DNA of 64,000 nucleotides from Incurvaria masculella. Its lineage: Eukaryota > Arthropoda > Insecta > Lepidoptera > Incurvariidae. Where the stretch lies: assembly GCA_946894095.1 (NCBI GenBank), contig OX335641.1, positions 9,132,501 to 9,196,500 of the forward strand, given 5' to 3'. The notes below the pieces were generated by a model that had not been told where the DNA came from, did no database searches, and worked only from the letters and a program-made list of their open reading frames with translations. This document shows, piece after piece, positions 11,471 through 23,600 of the stretch; the stretch's first letter is position 1, and each line of letters begins with the position of its first letter. The position numbers were made by a program, and so were the translations under genes.

Positions 11471-14400
11471 TATAGATGCCTACATGTTATAACAGCAGCA
11501 ATTGCCGTTACTCACCATCGCATTTTTTTAAGTATGCTTACAATAAACGCAGGTAATCGGTTAGGTAATTTATGTGATATTATTTTTTTTAAATTGAGTA
11601 CTTCGACCTTACCGCTCCTTTCGGAGCTCCTATAATCTATCCCTTTTTCTTTCTGCCTTCTTGGACCTTCGTTCGCCGCTAGCTTACCCCGCATTAGCGA
11701 CAGCCGCTTTCTCACCGTCATGCGTCAGCCCAACCACGTAGTATTATTTTACATAGATTTCACCAATGAATTTGCATGAAATGCAAAGTAAAACAAAATT
11801 AAATCTTAATTTAATTATTATATTCATTAAGGATACTTTCTCAAAACCTACGCCAGTTACTTTACACCTGCATAAGATTTCTTTAAGAAAAATGTATTTG
11901 TGATATATTTGTAACGGATAAGTTACAGTAAAGGAAAAGAACCTATAAAGAAAAAGGTAAGGTTAAAATGTTTTGCTCTTGTTCAGTTTCGTGTTCAGGA
12001 TCACCTTTTCTCCGCTAAGAAACTGTTTCTGTACGACGTGTATAAAATCTGACTTGATCGAAGCAAAAAGCAGCCCTCTGCCTGAGATGCAAATTCACAC
12101 ATAAAAAATACGTATACTCAGATTGTACCTACAAAACATTGCGCCATCCCCAAAACTGGGATGAGGGGGTGTGGCCTGGGTGCACATGCGCAGTAGAGTT
12201 TTTCCGTCATGATCTGTGAGACGGGGAGAGTTTATGTATCTATCTACCGCTATTAAAAATGTGTTCAATTTGTCTAAACGAGACTTGGAATGTTTTTTGA
12301 CAGAGAAAATAAAATGAAGATAAGATAGTTTGGCTGGTGTGCACAATCTCCTGTTGGTACTATAGTTATTGTTATTATAGATATATCTTCTTTCTTCTTC
12401 AGGCGAAAAATAGGGAAGGATATATTTTAATTTTAAAATTACCGCAAACCAGCAGTGCACTGCACGCTTAAAATACTTATTGGAATTTCCCAAAAGCACA
12501 ACCTGATGTCCTTCCAACATGGTGTGATGAAGAACCTGGCCTGCCGGCATGGTTTTCGCAGCCGCCCTGACAGTTCGAAAATCAATAGGCTTCGTCGGGT
12601 GGGTTCACATAAAATCCCCGAAACTATTCTTTCATTTGGATACTCTTTTAGAACTGTTGTAGAAAGCATGAAGTGTCCAAACATCTCAATTGAAATGTAT
12701 AAACACTTTTAGTAGTATTCATAGTGGGGATTATCGCCGGATGAAACAGCACTTTTGTATCGGTAGTCCGGTGCTAGTCCGCGTACTAAAATACGACTTT
12801 TTGTTGAAAAACTACGTTTATAATTCAACCCGGAATATAAATAATATCTTATCCACCGACGTATGAGGCTGTATTTGAAAACAGTAGGCAATTATATTAA
12901 AACCAATGTTTTACTAAAATTATAAAACATCAGTACAATCTTTAAAATATGTCGATCGCATTTCGTCTATGGAATTGTATTGTCTACTTACAATTTCAAC
13001 ATTCCAAGACCTAATGAATCATACATACATAATTATAATATCATTACATTTCGGACACACAACGAATTGTTGTAAGTCCGAGCATAGCTAGCTAGATTCG
13101 TTTCTTCTGCTCTATGATTAAACGTCAAGCATAATAGTTGTTGTTGAAACATAATGATAGAGTTGAAAATAGCGGTGTAGTAATTACACACGTACCATGG
13201 TTAGTCGAGCTGACTCGATTAGACAATAGATAATGATGTATTAACTACCAGGCTATCATGTCACCTTTGATGCTAGCTCTTGATACGAGGCTATCATAAA
13301 GCAATCCTAAAGGAACTAGGTGCCTGGCCAGAACCATCAATGTACAGTTTCCAGTAGCCATCTACATATAGCCCAACGCCAATGACGCAGAATTAGAATC
13401 CCAGGTCGCATCAGGAGGTGCGTGTTGGGCGTTCTAGATTTTGGCGGGTACTTGTACGTTCCCAGGCTTCCTTAGCTACTGACTGCTTTCAGTGATGGTT
13501 AATGTATTTGTAACAATTTGATTGTTTCAACCATTTTTTAGTGCAGGTTTCTACCACTGAACATTAAATCGAGTTTTTAGCCAGTTCCGTATCAGCTCTG
13601 CCGCGAGCGAGCAAGCAATTAATGTTCATCGGACCAACTTGTCTTCGCTGACACATTTTCAAAACCATGTGAAAAATGTATGATTTTATATGGTAGGTAA
13701 GTACCTATATGAGCGACTGTGCCACAGGAAACTTTCTAACTGTGTGATGTTGTTATTCCAGTCAACTTTGGTGCCAAAGAATATTGATGACATTTTACCT
13801 ATTCAGAATGCCAGTGCTGCAGTCCTTCAAATCTTCTTTTTTCATCAACAAAACTATTTCGCATGACATAATATTAAATTAATAACAGCAAAGTTTGTAA
13901 TGATATATTTCAAGTTTTATGTTCTTCTCTTTCCCAACCACAGCACAAAAAGGAAGGTGAAGTGTTATGTGGTCGTTTCTCGAACGTCGCCTTATGGACA
14001 GATTGTGCATATAATGGTATGGCAAGCTGGCCACCGGTCGTATGCGACAAAGTCCAAACATCACTACCGCACACGAATGTGCTCCCGAAATGCGTTCACC
14101 AAGTCAGTTTTCACCTACACGAGCCCCCAATACGCTATATGTTTACTTGTAGCATGTACTTTTAAGTTGGGTTAGTAGTTTTAGAAAATTGGAGACAGTG
14201 AGCCTCATAGTAGCCGCGTGAGATGGCACGTTTCCGTCTTTTTTATCTGAGTTTTCAACCATTTATTGATGACACCCATAATTTAAGTTTTATCTTTGTT
14301 TGACCGAAAATCCCAATTTTTAGGCATTATTCAATGTTTGTATTCATCTGGCAGTCTTATAAGAAATGAATTAGGTTTAGTTGAAAAACAAACAGTTGCA

Positions 14401-14510
14401 TTGCTTCCCTGACCATCGAGTCTATGGCGTGTCCTGGCATTCCGGACCGAGTGTGTACGCGCCTTTGTGACATAGTGCACAATTGACGGTGTCATGTGGT
14501 GTTGTTGCAG
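11471..14510. other. ss intron or upstream sequence; no gene seen
   Basis: No recognisable exon, including the expected bHLH exon. The stretch 12310-12440 (GGTGTGCACAATCTCCTG, TATCTTCTTTCTTCTTCAGG) is related to the repeat around 59020-59410, partly in inverted order. Open frames at 12095-12690 and 13900-14175 resemble nothing known. Confidence 0.35.
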
Positions 14511-14605
14511 TCGTGATGCACAAGGACAAGGAGGAGCTGCACGCGCTGCGCCGCGAGCACTCGCCCTACGAGCACGCCATGCCCGACGGAGAGATGTTCC
14601 TGCAG
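14511..14605 (+). CDS. ss: ss exon: linker between bHLH and PAS-A
   Basis: 95 nt with acceptor TTGTTGCAG and donor CAG|GTACGC. The first two bases (TC) finish a codon begun in an exon not seen here, probably GTC (Val) as in the family's VVMHKDKE. It encodes [20 protein letters not shown] and then [17 protein letters not shown] and GEMFLQ are conserved on either side of a linker of variable length. It ends on a codon boundary. Confidence 0.93.
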
Positions 14606-17600
14606 GTACGCGCACACACTCACACTTTCAATACTTCGATGGTCCTCGGCTAACATGACATCTAGTTTGGGCTTGAACAGCAACTGCTTTGTTATTATCC
14701 TAATTCAATTCTACGCATGGGAATCATAAAGTCACCCGTATTAGAAAAATGCACGTTTCATACTCGAATACGAAAAATAGAATGACACAAGACGACCACT
14801 GCCCAAACTGTGATCGACGATGGGGCAATACCCATAGCTAAGAACCGATAAAACCTCTTATTTATCGAAGCTAACTTAATTATATTAATTATTATCTAAA
14901 TAATTTATTATAATCGGGCGGTGAATTCATTATATAAATTAAGAATAATAATGAATAATCTCTAAAATGGAATGATATCTACGAAGTGACATATTTACGT
15001 GTATTAATAAGTATATGAAAAATCGAATAGATAGGTATAACGTTGTGGAATGTATTGCCTGAAACATCTATATTTTTTTCCTTTGCCTTCACCGTTCCTT
15101 AAAAAAGTATTTATTTATTAAAAATTAACTATGTAATAATTGCTTTACACTTATATAACGCTAGCCATTATTTATGATGACACAAAAAGTTGAAGGTATG
15201 GGAGTATTCTTAAAACATTATTGGTGACCTTACTATGGTACCTTAGTTATAACATGTATTAGCACATAATGTATGTATGGACATACAAATGTATTCTAAG
15301 ATTATATCGGTCTCTTATGCACGAAACTAAACTCCCAGTGAATTTTATACCAATGGAACTTTTGAAATAAAGAAAAAAGTACAGCCCTATTTGGCGAGCC
15401 GTGACAGCGGAGTAATGGAATTTTCACCGCTCCGCGACTCGCTTCGGAAAAGTAAAGAAAATTGCAAAAGTTACTTCTTATTTATTTTACTTCTAATCGT
15501 CGCCATTTTGTGGCCTCTGCCGTGGTTGAGGAGATATTATTCCAAGTTTTATATCGGTTCGTAATCGGTTATACAACTCGTCGTATATCTTGTTCTTCCA
15601 ATAAAATGTAGTACAGTTGCTCGATTAAGCTGCTAAAATACACAATACAAAATACAATAGTGAAGTACTTACATACGTCAAAACACAATCAGTCAAGTTT
15701 TACACATTTCCAGTGCAATATGATAACATTCAAACACCTAGTGGTTATGCTATTGCCTCTAATGCCACTAGCTAAAAGATTTATGTAACAATACTACATA
15801 AACTGACATAATTTTATTTAAAAACACCTTCCTTATATTAGAAGCTTTTATTGCACGACATTGAGCTGACAATTTTCATTGCCGCTTCGACCATATGTAG
15901 TTCATTTAATGCGTTGATACCAACTCGGGCGGCACTAACCCACCGTAATCGCTTTACGTGAAATCCGAACCATGAACAACCAATCCCTCAGTCGCCTTAG
16001 ACCTGCACGCAATGAAATTCAGTGGGACCACATGTATTACTAGTAGGTACTGGAACCTACACAGCATAGGTGGATTACTGACCAGTCGCGCTTACTTAAA
16101 GTTACTATCAACCCTTTCTTTTACTTAAGTCAATGGTAGGCAGGCAAGCACAATAAAATTTCCACAAAATAAAGGTATTGAAATATACAGTCAAAACTAC
16201 GTTACAAAAATGAGTAAAAATTCCATGCCCATAAATCAGGTTTTTTTTATTAGAGAAAACTGCTCTTAGAGCGGTTGTCAAAACGATTTTCTTGACGAAA
16301 AACATTGAATCATTACGATACCGTGCCCCGGAGCGCGGAATTCTAAGAATTGATGCTTCGATTCGATTGTAAACACATTCAGCATATTTTCCAAAATACA
16401 TTATTGTAATTTTAGTTGAATGATGATGCCACTTTTCAGTCGTTAACAAATGTTGAGATATTCAGTTCCACTCTTGATTCAGAGTTATTTCCGCGAGGAC
16501 TCCACGAAGCTAGCTACTCATCGTAATGGATTCCCCGCGGGTTCATTAGCCGCTATCGCAATATTATCGTAAATTCTCTACAGACCGAGCCAGCGCATAA
16601 ATAGCCATCACAATACATCACGGGCGGTGAGCGGGCGATTTTTAGTGTTTCCCTGTTTCTCGCATCTTTTCTTATATTCGACGGGTGATCGAAAGTGTGA
16701 GAAATACCAATATTAAGTAATATTGTTTTTTAGCGTTCCGTACCTAAAGGGTGCCAACGGCAGCTGAAAATTTCACAGTGTCTATTTATCTTGCTGCTGT
16801 AACAACAAATACAAAAATAATAAAAACTACGATTTTTTGGTTTGTTGTAGAGACTTAGATAAGAGATAATAATTGAAAATGGGACGTATTTTTAAAAATG
16901 ATTTCGAAACTGATCGGTATTGTTGCTTCTCTCACTCCTGATGTTTTCCAATTTCCAACGACATAAAAGACCACGCCATTCGTTTTAACCTGAACCGAAC
17001 AAATACATCCACAAAACTGGGAATGACTTTGAGCATTCAATTGTATGAGTCTAGAAGTGTTCAAGCCATGTATAGGTCGTTATAATTCATATTAAAGCTA
17101 TCGCGAGAGATTTGAATTGGTTTTTGCACCAACATTTAAAACATGCTGTATAACACAAATGTTTTCTGTGAGTACTATGTCGCCTAAGATTAGACCGTGC
17201 GGCCTATAACTAGCTGCATAAGACGCCATTTAATGAAATGAATATTCGATGTTCCGCCACTATTACTTATTCTGTGGTGCGCGTCCACAATTCATAAGAC
17301 TGGCCGGCGCTACCGTCAGGGTGTTATCACTAAAACGTGGTAACCACTGCCGTACTTAATAATAATAACAAAATTATTTATTGTACACCTTTTAACAATG
17401 TTTACAATAGGCGGGCTTAATGCCGAAGGGCATTCTCTACCTACCAACCTTTGGGATGTAGAGAGAGGTACATGGCGGCAGACAGAAATAATTTATAGCA
17501 TTTTAAAGATAAAACATATATCAATGTAATTAAAAATTTAAATAGTTTTTATCTAACATATAAACATACATATACATATTTACATACATAAGAATACTAT

Positions 17601-20600
17601 AATATAGATAAACAAGATACACCTAATATAAATATATATACTACATACAATAATATATACACAAATTGACAGAGATAAATATGTCTCAGGGGTAAGATAT
17701 CATCATGAGAAAGAAAATTTTAATTTTCAAGTTTATAGATAAAATGTAATGGGTCAACTTTAATTTTGGTCAGAGTAGAATGACTTCAAGCGCTTTTTAA
17801 ACAATTGAATAGATGAGGAGGACCTAATTTCAAGAGGAAGCAGATTCCATAAACGCGGGGCTTTGACAGTGAAGGAGTTGGTGAAATAAGAGCTGTTATG
17901 TACTTCAATAGTTAGCACGGAGATTGACAATACAGTTAGTGTACAGCATACGCTTGCAACAATAAATAAAACAAACACAAATCACATGTACTGGGTGGCT
18001 CAAAAGTAATGACGGGGTTTAAAAAATAAAATTTAACATTGTCATTGACATTTGATTTTGTTTTGTATTCAAAATTTATAAAATATATTTTAGAGATTCA
18101 TCATGGATAATTTCAGCGTTATCCTACATTATCAAACAATGGGGATCCCAATGAAGACTTTCGGAGAGCGCTTAATTTCGAGATTTTCAACAACTCACTG
18201 GCCCACTCGTTCCCCGCTTAACAGCTCCGGATTATTTTCTCTGGGATTATTCAAAAGAAAAGGTGGACATTAATAAATTCAGGACAATCGAGAAGCGAAA
18301 GGCGAACATGGGAGCTAAAATATGGTTACTAACTCCTCATTTTCTGAGGAAAGTGATGGGAAGTGCTCACATAGCCCGTATTTGTGAGGCTTTAAATGAC
18401 GGTCATTTACGTGACGTAATATTTAAGATTATTAAAAAAATGTTATAACCAGTGGCAACTCCTTGATGACTTATGCTCCATCCTGTACATGCGTTCTTAT
18501 ACTATGCATAAAAGTTAGTTAATTTTAAAACCTTTTCTTAAAATCCTCAATACCTTTTGTTTTCGTTTGTCTTACGTTTCCCGCCAACCGCGACCCGCGC
18601 GGGGACGGCACTGACAGATACGACCTAATGAACCCTCAAATATCAAATGCATAAAATACCCCAATCATTAATAACCCATGCGCATAAATAAAGCCACAAC
18701 TGAACTTATACATCATTAATATTTTATAGTTTCGCTTCGTTTTATGTTCCTGAGTTATTGCAGTATTTGGGCGCTCCAAGTTGGGTCGTAACTTAGCCCG
18801 CGTCAACCCGAAGGTTTAATGGAAAATCGCTTTGTGGAAACTCGGAAAAGTTGCTCCCCTTTCTGTCGTTTTTATGGCATACTAAAGTTTTTTTAAGGAA
18901 CCCTCTACGAATAAGTCCTGGCTCGAGAAACGTTGGATGGTAAAAGCGATGAACGTGGGAAAGGGAATCGACTAGAGGCTAAGCCGAGAATATATTACGA
19001 ATTATTTATTTTAGCAGTCCTCAACTACATAGTTTGCGAGCACCGTAGTATAGTCGTGACAACTTTGGCTTCTCGCGTCGAAGACCATGGGTTCTGTTCC
19101 GAGGGTATGCACTTCTTTCTATCATTAAGTTTTTTTTGTTTAACTGGAAATGGATAGCTAATACCAAGTCGGCCATTATTATGCCATGCCAGGACCTTCT
19201 TCTAACTCGGATACATTGAACTGGATTGAAATCTCGGACAATGTTTCATTGCCTCTTCGTCCATCGTTCATTGAATGCGATGGAACCAACCCGGGCGTGG
19301 TTAACAATACCATTTAGTAAGTACGGACCTCTTCTTCAGTTGCTAGGTGGTAGGGTAACCTAACCTATACTTTACGTGGAATCCGAACGGTCAGCATTAA
19401 CGGTCGAAAACGGTCACCATCTAGAACCCCTAGAGTAGCTTCACCCAGCTTATCAAACCGCAAGAAGTCGCGCCTCTGAGCTATCGAGGCTGACGCCTCT
19501 TTCTACTGTGCCTCTTTCTTCTTACTCTGTTATGATTTTACTAAGAATAGGTGTAAACTACTTGACGGTTCGGAATTCATGTAAAACTGTGTGTATCTTT
19601 CTTCTACCCGCCCTGATTCGGGAATACGGTGTGGTGTGTTGGACTAATATCATGACAGGCATCCATGTTCAGTTCTATGAAAAATTGGTATATGTCGTTC
19701 TCTTGTGAATGCGGTTAGCTGCGTTGGCAATTTGAGCAGCGTGTAGCTCAGGTCGTGGGACCTCGCCTCACATTCAAAGCCCCCACATGATTCACTTCTT
19801 GTCATTCAAGTGCATTTCGTCATCAATGTGAGCGTGTATCCATGGTTCGGAATGCATGTAAAATTGTAGGGCCCCTTCCCAGTGGTAGGGTTTACCCCGC
19901 CTGGGTTGGTACCATCGCATTGGATGTAAGATGGTCGAAACGGAAATTAAAGCGTTGTCCGTGTTTTTCATCCAGTACAATGTAACCATTCCAAATTTCT
20001 TCATACATTCTTTACATTCTGCTAATATCATGTCAGTAGGTGGGTTGTATGACGCACATATTCGAATCCATGAAAAATGGGAATATATTTTGGAATATAA
20101 CCCAATGTTGTTTAAATTAAATCTACGGAGAGGGTAATTAAACTGTTTGTAAAAATAACCAATTTCCTTAGCAATCACAATCACAGATTAACTTATAATT
20201 AAAAATGTATACCAAGAGCACCAAGCACAACTACGATGCCTTACGCCCGTGAAGTTATACACATAACATAACGCTGATGAACATAATATGATGTCACGTT
20301 TTCAGGCTTTGAATGGGTTCCTGATGATCCTGACCTGCGAGGGCGAAGTATTTTTCGCGACCCACAGCATCGAGAGTTACCTCGGCTTCCACCAGGTATG
20401 TACCGAGTGCTATCATTTCTTTTCGTCCATATTGCTCCTTTGGTGTATTAGTAATCAGCATATATATGTCGTTTGATACATATTCAGGTAAGTATGTCAT
20501 TTAAGTTGTTAGAAAATGTATTGTAATTAGATTTTTTTTATTTTAAAGTTCTTAAAAATATATTTTTTTTAGGTTTATTCTACAGAGATATAATTATAAA

Positions 20601-23600
20601 TATCTCGTTAACAATTTTGAAAATCAAGCGCCTTATGAAATTTTGCATTATATAAATTTAATTTATTTTTAAATCTCATTTTTTCGAAAGTTTAACCTTC
20701 ATTCTCATCACACGTCATTGATCTACTGTCGCAAATAGATTTCATTTTCTAATATTCAATTAATGCATAAACCTGATTTAATTGCATTAATTAAAACAGA
20801 TATTTTACTTATTCATTCATTAACTAGGCATTCACTAGAATATTACATTACAGACCTTTAAAACGTTTCATTTTTAAGTAAATTCCACCCCAGCCTATAA
20901 TATTTCAGTCAACGACAAACATATAAATTTATTTTACTTATCCTCATTCAGTACAGCAGAATGGATCGAAAAATCTTTGGGTTACTGAATATTTTAAAAG
21001 TAGCTGCAATAGGTCAACTGAACCTTTTCATTAGCAGTAGGCGTTATTAACGTAATATTTATTTGGTGGAAATATTTCAGTATAAAAAAAGTATACATTA
21101 AAAAAATAGTATTCACCATTACTGACCTTTAAAAAATCAACATGTGACGTAGATCTGTCCTCTTGTCTATCTTTCCATTTGTCTGATTATTTATTTCCTG
21201 AGAAACAATAAATCTGTTTAACTGCGGTCCGTATCTACGTATAGCCCGATTCTTCCTTTGATTTAAAACCCACTAAAATATTTTCACGTAGAACTAGTTG
21301 TTAAGTGTTTTGCCTATGTTTCGGATGTCAGTGTATTATCAATGTTTTCTTTGCAAACATCTGTGCTTCCTAAAACGTTTTTAAAGTTCGTTACTTTCAA
21401 TTACGTTACCAATCAATACAGTCCAATGCTCTTGACAGTCATTCAATACACACATACCACTTTATACAAGGCCTTTTGTATAGTAAAAGGCACGGACACT
21501 AATGAGTGTTAAATGTTAAAAACTTGATTGTTATCCATGTCTGCAAAATTTGATTTCTTTATCAACCTAGCCGTGTGACGATATACGGTATGAATCCCGC
21601 GGCCCACCCAGCGGAGGGTTGGTCGCGTTTGGCCACCGGGGCGATTAAAACAAATCGATTGTGGAATCATTAAATCTGTAATGGCGTCGGCTCGCTACTT
21701 CCGGCCGCGCTGCCGAGATGGCGCGTGCGGTACCGGCGGCGGCGCGGTGGTGTGCGCCGGAAAACTAGAGACTCGCCATTATGTCAATGGGCCACAATTT
21801 TTCCGAGGAAATATATTAGCGGTGATCAGCCTATAGGAGCAGTTTTGTCCGGTTACCGCCTGGCTCAAAAAAAATATTAATTTCGAACACGCTTACACTA
21901 ATTCAGTGGAAAAGTATAAATATTTTTAAAGTTTCCAAAAGCCACCAGAAGGAGAACAAAATGAAATGTTAAAATGCATGTACCTAGAAAGGCTAACTTT
22001 AGTGAAAAATTGGAAAATGGGATTCAGTATGTAATGTAGAATAAACTTACATTAGAGGGGGATACATGCTCAATGGGGATGTCTACTGGATGCGTGCTAT
22101 CCTCGGAATTTTTTTTAACCGGTTAAAGGAGGTACACACTGTATGCACAATGTTATTTAACCTAAATAAACGTATCATTAAACATGTTTTTACCTTTTGC
22201 GAGTGTATCATTTTTTTCATTAAAATTATTCATTAAAGCCAATTCGTGATAAATAAATTCAGAAAAAATAAGCAATACCACCATCTCCTCGAAACAGTGT
22301 AGCTTATTTCAAAATACGGAATAAAAGAATATTAAATTGTCTTTATCACCTCTGATTCAACATAGTGCCCTGCCATGTAACCATAATAATACTGTCAATT
22401 AAATTCAACCCCCGCCACCCCGCCCGCGCGCTCGCGCGTGCCTCGCTGCAACCACTAACTTAATCCTAACTTAACTTGCACTTAGCGACGTACGCCGCGC
22501 AAAAGCTGGCTCTAATCGGGGCGAGGTTGGTCTTAGAAAACAGGACTGAGCTTAAGTTCTGATCAATAAGAAGCCTTTAGTTAATAAGTGAAGTTTATTT
22601 ACCTGAGGGCTGATTTTTCAATAGTCAGATAAACAGCCAGATAACTATTCGGCGGATTTATTTATGCTTCTGCTTAGCACATAGAGTATCAGATAAAGTA
22701 AGCCCATATGTTTATTATTGTCATATTATTGTGATAGAAGATATAATTCTCCGGCAATAACTATCCGTCTTTTGACAAACGTGAATTTATACTATCAGTC
22801 CAATAAGTACTACCTATATGAGGATTGAAAAATCTGCCCTTAATTATTTAGCGAAGCAAAGCTGAGAATATTTATTAACTGCGGAACACAAATTATTCAA
22901 GTTTCATTCGGAGCACATACTCAAATTTTCAGATGTTAATAACGTAACTTGATTCTAACTAATGTTTTTCTTTAGGACATTTTCACCATGCTCTGATTAG
23001 CCTAATCAGCACATATGAAGGACTTTTCTTACCAGCTTGCAATCAATACAAGCTAATCAGCACTTAATTAATAAAGGCAATTCCTTTTAGTGTCGATTAA
23101 GTTTAATCAGCTCTTGGTGAAAATCAGGCTAAGGGCTCTTCCACCAAGTACTGATTTGCTTAATCCTCACATTAAAGGGCGTTTCTTACCATCTCGCAAT
23201 CGACACATGTGCAAGATAGTCAGCACTTTAGTAATAAAGACCCTTTAAGTGACGATTAAAATAAATCAGCAGTTGGTGAAAACCCGGCTAAGACAGACAA
23301 CATCTTGCATAATATTGTAACTACTTAGTGTCTTCTAGTAGATATATATGTGAAAAAAAGACGTTCTTTTCGCATTCAACCTCCATGTTGAATCCATGCA
23401 TCTAACATCAACATCATGAGATCGGATAACAAAATGACATTCCCAAAAATATTAACTAATTAATTGCTTGACATATCGATCACTCTCAAAAGTATTGTGG
23501 TAAAAAGGCTCACAGTTTCGCGTAAGTCCAGCCATGTGCTTGTCTCTGCGGAGAGCGCTTGGCCGCCTACGCGATCTCCGGGGGACCCCCTCCCCGCCGA

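Larger units (their letters stand above)
14606..20305. other. ss: ss intron (5.7 kb) rich in transposable elements
   Basis: Holds SINE copies at 15845-16000 and 19144-20090, a LINE 3' end (17361-17979) and a mariner relic (17991-18485). The remaining blocks at 16490-16680 and 18560-18860 are non-repetitive and GC/AT mixed, and could be regulatory. Confidence 0.7.

Noticed and set aside
12095..12690. Overlapping frames of 151, 85 and 81 codons on both strands
   Set aside because: No domain, overlap in opposite directions, and partly repeat-related sequence.
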